A stretch of 64,000 nucleotides of DNA, from contig NZ_CP092418.1 in NCBI RefSeq assembly GCF_023716485.1, forward strand, positions 4,000,501 through 4,064,500. Direction: 5' to 3'. Of the stretch, positions 16,345 through 24,266 are shown one piece after another; the stretch's first letter is position 1; every line of letters starts with the position of its first letter. Source of the stretch: Microbulbifer variabilis (GTDB taxonomy: Bacteria > Pseudomonadota > Gammaproteobacteria > Pseudomonadales > Cellvibrionaceae). Under the pieces are notes generated by a model. That model ran no database searches and was not told the origin of the DNA. It was given only the letters and a program-made list of their open reading frames with translations. A program made the translations under genes and the position numbers.

Positions 16345-17356
16345 GGCCGCATCATCCGCAGCCTATTGGCTACCCGTTGTCTTTATCGGCCTAATGGGTC
16401 TAGCAGTACTGGTTTACGCCATTCTGGATGGTTACGACCTTGGGGTGGGTATTCTCCTCCCCCTGGGTAAGGAAGACGAGCCCCAGCGGGACACCATGAT
16501 TGCCTCGATTGGTCCTTTCTGGGATGCCAATGAAACCTGGCTGGTGCTCGCCATCGGCCTGCTGCTTATCGCCTTTCCCATAGCCCACAACCTAGTGCTG
16601 ATGCATCTCTATATACCAGCAGCGATAATGCTGGTGGGGCTGATTTTGCGCGGCGTGGCTTTTGACTTTCGCGCCAAAGCAGCCGTGGGGCATAAACTCG
16701 CTTGGGACAGGACGTTTAAAGCAGGATCCATAATCACCAGCCTGGCCCAGGGTTATATGCTGGGGCAATATGTGATGGGGTTCCAGCCTGGCTGGCAGGC
16801 ACAGCTTTTCTCTGCAGTCAGTGCCCTGGGGGTAACTGCCGCCTACAGCTATATGGGCTCGGCCTGGCTGGTATTGAAAACCGAGTCACTGTTGCAGGAA
16901 CGGGCAGTACGCTGGGCGCGTCGGGCTGGGCGGGCGACTCTCCTTGGCGTAGTCTCAGTCTCCACGATCAATCCACTGGTCAATCCAGCCGTTTTTGATC
17001 GTTGGTTCAGCTATCCACTGGTGATGTTCGTACTCCTGATACCCACCCTGTGTTTTCTGGCTTTTATTTTTAATGACCTCTTGCTGGCCAGGTTACCCAA
17101 AGCCAACGATAGGCACAGTGCACTGCCCTTCACATTGGTAGTGACTATTTTTCTGATGTGCTTTATCGGCCTGGCTTTTAGCTTCTTTCCCGACATAGTG
17201 CCTGGGCAGCTGAATATCTGGCAGGCAGCCAGTGCCACCGCTTCACTGAAATTCATTTTAGTGGGCGCCCTGATTGTAGTGCCGATCATACTGATCTATA
17301 CGGCATTCTCGTACTATGTGTTTCGCGGTAAAGCTTCCGAACTTCACTACCATTAG
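16337..17356 (+). CDS. cydB: cytochrome bd-type quinol oxidase subunit II (cyanide-insensitive type)
   Basis: A 339-residue, roughly eight-helix partner of CydA. Family motifs include LDGYDLGVGILLPL near residue 30, FWDANETWLVLAIG (about 57-70) and GVAFDFRAKA (about 107-116). It overlaps cydA by 8 bases, so production is coupled. I do not see a cydX/cydZ small-subunit gene in the 200 bases downstream; instead there is a long imperfect inverted repeat. Confidence 0.95.
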   Translation: MNEAASSAAYWLPVVFIGLMGLAVLVYAILDGYDLGVGILLPLGKEDEPQRDTMIASIGPFWDANETWLVLAIGLLLIAFPIAHNLVLMHLYIPAAIMLVGLILRGVAFDFRAKAAVGHKLAWDRTFKAGSIITSLAQGYMLGQYVMGFQPGWQAQLFSAVSALGVTAAYSYMGSAWLVLKTESLLQERAVRWARRAGRATLLGVVSVSTINPLVNPAVFDRWFSYPLVMFVLLIPTLCFLAFIFNDLLLARLPKANDRHSALPFTLVVTIFLMCFIGLAFSFFPDIVPGQLNIWQAASATASLKFILVGALIVVPIILIYTAFSYYVFRGKASELHYH

Positions 17357-17366
17357 CACAACCTTT

Positions 17367-17437
17367 TTCGAATTGTGTGGGATAGTAACACTTGATCAAA
17401 ATTAATCCGCCAGCGCGGAACTATCCCACAATTCGAA
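17367..17437. repeat. long inverted repeat downstream of cydB
   Basis: TTCGAATTGTGTGGGATAGT (17367-17386) pairs with ACTATCCCACAATTCGAA (17420-17437): 18 pairs with a two-base TG bulge and a 33-base loop. Neither strand has a T-run after the stem, so this is not a standard intrinsic terminator. It sits between cydB and a TetR gene. It could be a large operator, a transcript-stability hairpin or a relic of a small mobile repeat. Confidence 0.6.
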
Positions 17438-17562
17438 CAAAATCCCCTTGCTCCCCGAAATTGGTACGATAATAATCATCAATTCCAGAAGACAATTTTT
17501 TACAAGGAAGTAAAGCGCACTTCTGGCGCTTGCCAACTGCGCTTGTCTAAGGGGAGGTGAAT

Positions 17563-18255
17563 TTGAACCAAATCGATCGACGTGCTATTAGCCGGCGCGA
17601 CACTGCCAGTCCGCGCAAACCACAACGTAAAAACGGCCGTGAGAAGTATGAAAAGCTTCTCGACGCGCTGGAAACCCTCATTGCCGAGCAGGATTCCACA
17701 GACATAAGTCTAGCCAATCTGAGCCAGGTAGCTGGGGTCCCAGCTGCATCCGTGTACCACTTTTTCCCAAGCGTAGATGCCAGCCTTACCGCTCTGGCGG
17801 AACGTCACTACAAGTCATTTGGCGATGTGGTACTGGGGCACTCTGATTTCTCACCAGCGGATAGCTGGCAAGATATGCTCTACCACCTGTGCGACTTAGT
17901 GCGTAGTTATTACGAAGATAATATCTCCGCACTCAAAGTACACTACGGGCCACAGTCCAGCTGGGCTCTACGTCAATTACAGATGGAAAACAACTGGCGC
18001 TTGGCAGATACCTTGATTAAGAATCTGTCTCGTGAATTTGAGTTGCCTCCATCACAGGACTGGCGCGACCGTTTTATGTGCGCCATCAATATCAATGATT
18101 CGTTTTGTTCCCAGGCATACTCGCGTTTCGGAAGAATTACCGAGGAAGCCGCCGCAGAGGGCAAGCGTGCCGCTGCAGCTTACTTAAAGCTGTATCTCGG
18201 AGAGCTGTTGCAAAGACGTCAGTTGCGCTTTGCTCCATTAGAAGCCTCTGCATAA
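17563..18255 (+). CDS. TetR-family transcriptional regulator
   Basis: A regulator of about 230 residues. The helix-turn-helix is at about 45-75 (SLANLSQVAGVPAASVYHFFPSVDASLTALAERHY), preceded by a basic N-terminal extension rich in Arg/Lys. The start is uncertain: a GTG at 17557 overlaps the strong GGGGAGG ribosome-binding site (17551-17557), whereas TTG 17563 is correctly spaced from it and is chosen here. No partner gene is evident; the neighbours are cydAB upstream and ydcH downstream. The ligand is unknown. A clear terminator follows at 18304. Confidence 0.82.
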   Translation: MNQIDRRAISRRDTASPRKPQRKNGREKYEKLLDALETLIAEQDSTDISLANLSQVAGVPAASVYHFFPSVDASLTALAERHYKSFGDVVLGHSDFSPADSWQDMLYHLCDLVRSYYEDNISALKVHYGPQSSWALRQLQMENNWRLADTLIKNLSREFELPPSQDWRDRFMCAININDSFCSQAYSRFGRITEEAAAEGKRAAAAYLKLYLGELLQRRQLRFAPLEASA

Positions 18256-18303
18256 AGCCTAAATTTTATTAATTAAAATTTAGATAATATCGACACACCT
18301 AGG

Positions 18304-18333
18304 GCCTGGCAATAATATTTGCCAGGCTTTTTT
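18304..18333 (+). terminator. intrinsic terminator after the TetR gene
   Basis: GCCTGGCAA and TTGCCAGGC form a 9-bp stem with a 6-base AT-rich loop, followed directly by TTTTTT. It lies 49 bases after the TetR stop and ends that transcript. The following 360 bases are AT-rich with no gene visible until 18700. Confidence 0.88.
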
Positions 18334-18699
18334 GTGTACCCAGTCAACAAAACTTCCAATTAGTTAAATTTCATTTTTTATCAATATAAAAATTACGAAT
18401 GCGGCAATACTGAAAGCCATTAACATTTCACCATCGCTTTCGCCTTACAATGTCATAAACGACACACTCAGAGTAAACTTCTGATCAATCACAAGCATAC
18501 TCTCTAAAAAATGGCATTCTAAAATTTTCTTTTGTTAGAATTTTTCTTCATAAAGAATACCGCCTTCAAGAAATCCTATAATTGAACAACCTTTTCACAC
18601 CTAAAAATTAGCCGCCTAATACGTTATCAGCTTGAAACAACGGGGGTAAATCATCGTCCAAAAATTAGCAGCCCAGCCTGCTTCTTGGAGGTGATTTTT

Positions 18700-18774
18700 G
18701 TGACTTTAAATTCACAAACTAATATTACCCTTGATGCTTTAACTGAATGGAGGGGAGGTTTTCTATGTCCATAG
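18700..18774 (+). CDS. candidate 24-codon leader ORF overlapping ydcH-like gene
   Basis: A GTG codon at 18700 stands 8 bases after TTGGAGGTG, a strong ribosome-binding site, and opens a 24-codon frame (begins VTLNSQTNITL, ends GGFLCP) whose TAG at 18772 overlaps the start of the next gene by 10 bases. The arrangement suggests translational coupling or a leader peptide. Nothing else supports the peptide's existence, and I recognise no family. Confidence 0.35.
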   Translation: MTLNSQTNITLDALTEWRGGFLCP

Positions 18775-19016
18775 CCGCGCATGAGCTGGAGTTGGATTTT
18801 CCCGAGTACGCCGATACTATCAAGCACCTGATCAGGAATGACGTAGAATTCAAGCTAGATAACGACCAGTATCGAAAACTGGATAAACAAATTAGAGGAC
18901 TACAGGATAGTGGCATCGGCACTGATGACGATCACTATTCAAGACTAAAAAAGCAACGTGCCTATCTCAAACAACACCTCTATAACCGTATTACTGATGT
19001 CATTCCCCACCATTAG
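18765..19016 (+). CDS. YdcH-like DUF465 family protein
   Basis: An 83-residue, mostly helical protein of the DUF465/YdcH family: LELDFPEYADTIKHLI near the N-terminus, then DNDQYRKLDKQIRGLQDSG and LKKQRAYLKQHLYNRI, the usual pair of amphipathic helices forming a helical hairpin. The start is ATG 18765, which has AGGGGAGG at 6-base spacing; the frame is open 6 codons upstream. The molecular role of the family is not established. The protein is small, charged and cytoplasmic. Confidence 0.8.
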   Translation: MSIAAHELELDFPEYADTIKHLIRNDVEFKLDNDQYRKLDKQIRGLQDSGIGTDDDHYSRLKKQRAYLKQHLYNRITDVIPHH

Positions 19017-19033
19017 TAGTTATTTTGCAAAAT

Positions 19034-19093
19034 TAGCGGCGCCTCATCACCAATGCCGGCCATATAGAGTGGCTGAGTGATTAAGCGCCGCTA
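19034..19093 (+). promoter_or_regulatory. GC-rich stem abutting the GST start codon
   Basis: AGCGGCGC (19035-19042) is the exact complement of GCGCCGCT (19085-19092), whose last base touches the ATG at 19093; the flanking T19034 and the A of the ATG can extend it to 9 bp. The 42-base loop contains a smaller GCCA/TGGC stem. No strong ribosome-binding site is seen before the ATG, so the structure could limit initiation. Confidence 0.4.
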
Positions 19094-19695
19094 TGCAACT
19101 CTTTCTGACTTACTCCTCCCCCTTTGCCCGAAAAACCCGAATTGTTATAGAAGAACTCAAGTTACACTCCCGCGTTAGTGAGGTTTTTTCTCACCCTTTT
19201 CACAATACAAATTATTTAATATCCAATAATCCTTTAGGTAAAGTTCCCTGTCTGACCTTAGATAACGGAAACGTTATTATGGATAGCGAAGTGATCTGTG
19301 AGTTCCTAGATAAACAACTTGGAGATGGCCACCTCAGCTCTGCGATAGACAATGACTGGAATTTAAAAACACTCTATAGTGTGTCCTCGGGTCTAATGGA
19401 GATCTTGGTTCACAGACAGGTAGAGAAAATTCGCGGGCGTGAAGGGCTTCAGTCAGAATTTTGGTGGCAGCGCTACAACAGTGCAATCAATCGTACCCTG
19501 GATTTTTTTGAAGCCAGAATCCATCAATTTCCTCAAACATTTTGTCTTCTACAAATTGCGCTCGGCTCTGCACTTTCATACCTTGATTTTCGGCACGAAG
19601 ACTTCAACTGGCGCAAAGATAGGCCACAACTAAGCGCCCTGTCAGAAACCCTCGAAATACGAAAAAGCTTCAAAATAACGCCATTACGCGACTAA
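19093..19695 (+). CDS. glutathione S-transferase family protein
   Basis: A 200-residue cytoplasmic GST-fold protein. The N-terminal thioredoxin-like domain (1-80) has YSSPFARKTRIVIEE at the active-site turn, NPLGKVPCL with the cis-proline and MDSEVICEFLD for glutathione gamma-Glu binding. The all-helical C-terminal domain (about 90-200) is divergent. Ser in SSPFARK may activate the thiol, as in beta-like bacterial GSTs. The substrate is unknown. It lies alone between ydcH and the b561 fusion gene. Confidence 0.88.
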   Translation: MQLFLTYSSPFARKTRIVIEELKLHSRVSEVFSHPFHNTNYLISNNPLGKVPCLTLDNGNVIMDSEVICEFLDKQLGDGHLSSAIDNDWNLKTLYSVSSGLMEILVHRQVEKIRGREGLQSEFWWQRYNSAINRTLDFFEARIHQFPQTFCLLQIALGSALSYLDFRHEDFNWRKDRPQLSALSETLEIRKSFKITPLRD

Positions 19696-19922
19696 CTTAG
19701 CTTTGAAATCTTTAAGTAAAACTTAGCGTCGCCAAGCCTCCCTACAGTTTCTCCCTAATTAAGCATGGCCTAAATATTTTCAACGCATCCCCCAACATCA
19801 CTTTTTTAGCAAACACTGCATTTTGGCGGAGTAATGAGTTTTAACCATTTCTCAGAGCCACATAAGTTTCTCTAAACTGTCATATCCCGCCGATAGCCTG
19901 TGGGCTTTTTTAGGGCCTAATT

Positions 19923-21506
19923 ATGTCTGACAGATCAAAAAGCCCCATGTGGATACTGCTGCATACTGCATTAGTAATAGCAGTGATCTGCAGTCTTTTC
20001 AGTGGGTTGCGTATTGCCACACTCACTAAACCCGCCATTGCCTCAATTGAAGAACTGCTGCCCCAGGGAGAGGTACACAGTGTACATTTCTTCTCTGCAC
20101 TCCTGCTTTCGCTGGTTGCCCTTTCTTATTTATACTCGAATGCTATTCGACTTTATCGAATTGAACAATCATGCGCTCATAAACAATGGAATTACCACCG
20201 AGTAGTCACCTGGGGGGGCATTAGCTTCATTGGCATCTCGTTGGCCAGTGGCTGGCTGCTCTTTGCTGGGATAGGCCAGTTATCACTGGTCCGAATATTA
20301 CATTTTTTCGCCGCGCTTGGACTCAGCGCCTATATTTTTCTACACGCAGGCGTTTATCTACTGCAGTTCGGGCAAAGTGCTCTTCTCTATATCCTCAAGC
20401 CAGCCACAAACAAAAGAATTCAACTGGCATTGCTATGTAGTTTGCTGCCCATCTTTCTGCTCAGCGGTTGGCTGCTTCTGACCAAATTTTCTTATTATCA
20501 ACTGCCCGTAACCTCGATTCCTATCCATACGATCATTGATATTGATGGCCATGCCGATGAACCCCAATGGGCAAAAGCTTGGCCATTAAAAATCAGTACC
20601 GATGGCGGCGCAAATTTTTATCAGGGTCGCACTGATGTGCATCTCAAAGCTCTGCAAAATGGTGAGGAGATTTATTTTCATATTTCCTGGCAGGATCCCA
20701 CAGAAAGCCTGACTCATTTACCCCTGATAAAAACGGATCAAGGTTGGAAGATCCAGCAGCAAGGCTTTGAGAATTTTGATGAAAAGAATTTTTACGAAGA
20801 CAAATTTGCCTTGTTACTTTCCAGTCACTGTAACTTTGGAGGTGCTGGCACCGCCCATCTGGGACGTTCACCACTGGCAAATAAGCCATCAAACTGGCAT
20901 GGCAAGGGGTATCACTACAGCCAATCGGGGCAACTACACGATCTTTGGCACTGGAAAGCAGTACGCACTAATAAAATGTATCTGGCGGATGACAATTTTA
21001 TCGGCGCGCCAGATAAAGTGCGTGCAGGTAAACGCCGCTACACCGCAGGTTACCAACAGGATGCAAAGGAATCCGGTGCTTATTTACTGAACTGGAAATG
21101 GTATTCCCCCACTGGCATCACTCCCAAACGCTTGCCTAGTGACGATAATGTATTGGCTCCCTTTCAAAATGTTAAAGAAGGCCAGGAGCTTGATTGGACC
21201 ATCTCTTGGTTTGATTACCAACCTTACTCAGCAGAAAGCGACCGGATAGCACCAGGAACTCTAATGCCTTCGGTACTTTATACCTCCAACCGCTTCGAGG
21301 GTGATCGCGCCGATGTTAGAGCCAAAGGTATTTGGCGTGATGGATATTGGTCGCTAGAGCTTGTGCGCAAATTAAATACAGCCTCTCCCCTGGATATTCC
21401 TATTGAAGATGGCACCTGCCTGTGGGTTTCCGCATTTGATCGCGCACAAGTTGCCCACACCCGTCATACCAGAGCCATCCAACTGAATCTGAGTAAAGCA
21501 CTATGA
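19923..21506 (+). CDS. cytochrome b561-type membrane domain fused to ethylbenzene-dehydrogenase-like heme-binding domain
   Basis: A 527-residue membrane-anchored redox protein. The N-terminal part (about 1-185) has five hydrophobic helices with His in VHSVHFFSA, RILHFFAAL and FLHAGVYLL, placed as b-heme ligands. The periplasmic part (about 195-527) resembles the heme-b-binding gamma subunit of ethylbenzene/DMSO dehydrogenases: DIDGHADEPQWAKAWP, LKALQNGEEIYFHISWQDPTES, DLWHWKAVRTN and WRDGYWSLELVR. It could pass electrons between the quinone pool and periplasmic partners. Its stop overlaps the DUF1566 gene by 4 bases, and a metallophosphatase follows. No molybdenum catalytic subunit is nearby. 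The physiological partner is unknown. Confidence 0.8.
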   Translation: MSDRSKSPMWILLHTALVIAVICSLFSGLRIATLTKPAIASIEELLPQGEVHSVHFFSALLLSLVALSYLYSNAIRLYRIEQSCAHKQWNYHRVVTWGGISFIGISLASGWLLFAGIGQLSLVRILHFFAALGLSAYIFLHAGVYLLQFGQSALLYILKPATNKRIQLALLCSLLPIFLLSGWLLLTKFSYYQLPVTSIPIHTIIDIDGHADEPQWAKAWPLKISTDGGANFYQGRTDVHLKALQNGEEIYFHISWQDPTESLTHLPLIKTDQGWKIQQQGFENFDEKNFYEDKFALLLSSHCNFGGAGTAHLGRSPLANKPSNWHGKGYHYSQSGQLHDLWHWKAVRTNKMYLADDNFIGAPDKVRAGKRRYTAGYQQDAKESGAYLLNWKWYSPTGITPKRLPSDDNVLAPFQNVKEGQELDWTISWFDYQPYSAESDRIAPGTLMPSVLYTSNRFEGDRADVRAKGIWRDGYWSLELVRKLNTASPLDIPIEDGTCLWVSAFDRAQVAHTRHTRAIQLNLSKAL

Positions 21507-22144
21507 TCACGCGACTCTTTTTGATTTTTATTCTCCCCGCCTGTCTGATCGGTGCTGCCGTTATCCACACACCACAGGCTCCAAAACCGCAGCAATACCA
21601 CCTTCTAAAAGTGAGCGCTGAGGGAAAAGTAATGGATACCTGGGAGGGCCCCTGGTCCTGTGTCTGCGATAGCCGCAGTGGTCTGCTGTGGGAGGTCAAG
21701 ACAGATAGTGAGGACATTCACGATGGACGTTGGACTTATTCGCGACTATTAAACAATCAGGGCGTTGCCAATAATGGAGATTGTTATTTCGAAGCAGAGC
21801 GCTGTGACACAGAGGACTTAATCCGGCACACTAACCGGGAACAACTCTGTGATGCAAAACATTGGCGCCTGCCCTCCGCCAGCGAACTGCGTTCACTGGT
21901 GGCTCCAGACGCACAGCCGGGAAGCCCCAGTATCGAAACTGGATACTTCCCCAAAACCCAGCGCGGTGATTACTGGACCAGTGATGGCGACCTCCCCCTC
22001 GAAGGCATCTACTCCTATCTAAAAGTCGGTGGCGCATCGGTCAATTTTATAAATGGGCAAACCGTCACAATTCCCTATCGCAATGCAGCTTTCACACGCT
22101 TGGTAACCAATCGTTCAAGCATCTGTCACATCGTTCCCCAATAA
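21503..22144 (+). CDS. exported DUF1566 (Lcl-type) domain protein
   Basis: A 213-residue protein with an N-terminal hydrophobic signal/anchor (about 1-22). The remainder matches the DUF1566/Lcl C-terminal domain: GLLWEVKTD, a YSRLLNNQGVANNGDC segment, LCDAKHWRLPSASELRSLV and GDYWTSDG. Several Cys residues (in CVCDS, CYF, RCD, QLCD, ICH) suggest disulfides. The domain is related to the C-type-lectin-like/FGE fold and is often on surface proteins; its function is unclear. It is coupled by a 4-base overlap to the b561 fusion gene, so it is probably a periplasmic partner. Confidence 0.78.
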   Translation: MITRLFLIFILPACLIGAAVIHTPQAPKPQQYHLLKVSAEGKVMDTWEGPWSCVCDSRSGLLWEVKTDSEDIHDGRWTYSRLLNNQGVANNGDCYFEAERCDTEDLIRHTNREQLCDAKHWRLPSASELRSLVAPDAQPGSPSIETGYFPKTQRGDYWTSDGDLPLEGIYSYLKVGGASVNFINGQTVTIPYRNAAFTRLVTNRSSICHIVPQ

Positions 22145-22223
22145 TTCCTGCGCGCCACCAACCTGCCCCCTCCAGGCGGTGGCCTCTCACAAAAAGTCCC
22201 AACTTTGCAGAGGAATTTCCGCA

Positions 22224-24266
22224 ATGAGACGATATATAGGCCCCGCTCTCACTATTTCGACATTGTTGCTGGCAGTCGACGTCAGTGCCGCCACCAAACA
22301 CTACCGCCTTGCCTGGGATGGCGATGCTTCCAGCAGTGCTGTCATCGGTTTTTCTCCAGATGTCAACAGCAGTAATCCCTATGTCAGCTACGGTTACTCC
22401 ACCAATGAAAGCAGCTGGAACAGCGCATTTGTCAGCAATAGCGAAACATTCGATAGCGGTATCACCAGCCATTTTGTACGCCTGCAAAATTTGAATGCGG
22501 ATTCTCCTGTTTATTTTCGTGTATGTGACCAAAATGGCTGTGGTGAGCGATTTTGGTTTAGGACAGCTCCAGCAGAAAACGCGCCTTTTGTAGTAATTGC
22601 CGGTGGTGATACCCGCACAGGACATACCACTCGTCGCCAGGGAAATACTCTGCTAGCTAAAATACGCCCTCTCGCAGTGATGCATGGCGGCGACTTCACC
22701 AATGCCAATAGCGCCTCAGAAATGCGAGAATTCCTCGACGACTGGGAGTTGACTTACTCCAGCGATACGATTGATGGTTATAGCTACAAGCGAATCTACC
22801 CATTGATCCCCACTCACGGCAATCACGAAGATGATAATTACTCGACCCTCTGCGAAGTCTTCGGCGTGGATTTTAATGGCGATGGAGACTGTTCGCCCAG
22901 CGACACTTATGGTGCCGTGCAGGTGTCACCATTACTGCGTATTTACACCTTAAATAGCCAGTTTCAGAACAGTGGATGGTCCTCTTACGCCAGCGCAATG
23001 AATAATTGGCTGTCGAGCGATTTATCCAGCTATGGCAGCGCCGCCAGCTGGCGTCTCGCCCAATATCACAAACCCATGTTCCCCCATTACAGCGGCAAGT
23101 CTGACAATCCCACTTTATTTAACTGGTGGGCGCAGCCATTTTACGACTATGCGATGAATCTGGTGGTGGAATCCGATACTCATCTCACCAAAATGACTGA
23201 GGCCGTGATACCCAGTGGCAATAACTTTTCTACCACCAACAACGGCGGTACCGTTTACGTGGGGGAAGGGAGTTGGGGTGCTCCAGCCCGTTCAGCTAAC
23301 GACGCCAAAACCTGGACCATCGACATGGCCAGTATCCAGCAGTTTAAGGTCATCCAGGTGAGTGAAAGTGGACTGGTAGTGCGCACCGCACAGTTCGATA
23401 ACACTGCAGAAACTCTGACTCGGGAGGCACGTGCCGCCGATCCACTCATCCTGCCAGATAATGTGAATTGGTGGAGCGCCAATCGCCTGGGGGAATCCAT
23501 GAATTTGATCGCTAATAACGCTGGCCGCAGCGTGATTCAAGAGAGCTCAGATAGTAACGGCAGCTTTTCCCTACCAATAAGCGATGATGTGTTTATCTCC
23601 TCCCGTTACGCATCAAGTAATTTTAACCATGACCCCGAAGGACTACTGGCCGATGGGAGTGACCACACCTATGGGACACTCTACACACTGATTAAATTTG
23701 ATCTAGGCAGTCTTTCCGGCTGCTCCTCTATCAGCTCTGCCACTCTGCAGCTGAATGTCACGAATCGATCAGGTAGCACTTTCGGTATCTACCAGGCCGC
23801 CAATAACTGGAGTGAGGAAAACGCCACCTGGAACTCTGTGGGGGGCTCATCGGTACGTGGCAATCTGGCAGAGAGCTTTGTGCCTTTTTATAAGGGTTTA
23901 GAAAGTATCGATCTTCTGTCTTCCGGGCTTCTCAATAGTTGGCTTAGCGGTATGAATACTGGGCTTGTTATTGCCGCGCGCAGTGGTATTAACGGTGTAG
24001 ACTTCACTTCCAAGGAAAGCGGCATGTCACCGGCACTCAAAGTTGAGGCTACTTGTAACAATTTTGCTCTAAAAGCGAAGCCGGCCGCTTCCACTTATCA
24101 GGGACTCATACCGCAACGAGTAACGGGTGATATGAGGCCCGACAAACTGTTGCCCACCTTGCCCGGCATCTCCCAATTAAGGGGTCACCAGGTTGAAGTT
24201 CCTATCAAACTTATCGAAGAGTCTGCCAAACTGGATCAAAGCCAAGGGATTGCCGCGCACCTTTAA
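22224..24266 (+). CDS. secreted metallophosphoesterase with DNRLRE domain
   Basis: A 680-residue exported protein; start at ATG 22224 with AGAGGA upstream and a signal peptide (about 1-23, DVSAA). A fibronectin-like N-terminal part (about 25-115) is followed by a calcineurin-like/purple-acid-phosphatase domain (about 117-400): GGDTRTG, HGGDF, THGNHED, HKPMFPHYSG and VESDTHLT supply the metal-binding blocks. The final GHxH is degenerate. About 430-610 is a DNRLRE domain with KFDLGSLSGCSSISSATLQL, common on surface proteins. The last 30 codons overlap the convergent alkylsulfatase gene by 90 bases. Nucleotidase or phosphodiesterase activity is inferred. Confidence 0.85.
   Translation: MRRYIGPALTISTLLLAVDVSAATKHYRLAWDGDASSSAVIGFSPDVNSSNPYVSYGYSTNESSWNSAFVSNSETFDSGITSHFVRLQNLNADSPVYFRVCDQNGCGERFWFRTAPAENAPFVVIAGGDTRTGHTTRRQGNTLLAKIRPLAVMHGGDFTNANSASEMREFLDDWELTYSSDTIDGYSYKRIYPLIPTHGNHEDDNYSTLCEVFGVDFNGDGDCSPSDTYGAVQVSPLLRIYTLNSQFQNSGWSSYASAMNNWLSSDLSSYGSAASWRLAQYHKPMFPHYSGKSDNPTLFNWWAQPFYDYAMNLVVESDTHLTKMTEAVIPSGNNFSTTNNGGTVYVGEGSWGAPARSANDAKTWTIDMASIQQFKVIQVSESGLVVRTAQFDNTAETLTREARAADPLILPDNVNWWSANRLGESMNLIANNAGRSVIQESSDSNGSFSLPISDDVFISSRYASSNFNHDPEGLLADGSDHTYGTLYTLIKFDLGSLSGCSSISSATLQLNVTNRSGSTFGIYQAANNWSEENATWNSVGGSSVRGNLAESFVPFYKGLESIDLLSSGLLNSWLSGMNTGLVIAARSGINGVDFTSKESGMSPALKVEATCNNFALKAKPAASTYQGLIPQRVTGDMRPDKLLPTLPGISQLRGHQVEVPIKLIEESAKLDQSQGIAAHL

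Noticed and set aside
17367..17437. Inverted repeat after cydB considered as an insertion-sequence end or terminator
   Set aside because: No transposase, target-site duplication or T-run is seen, so it is reported only as an inverted repeat.
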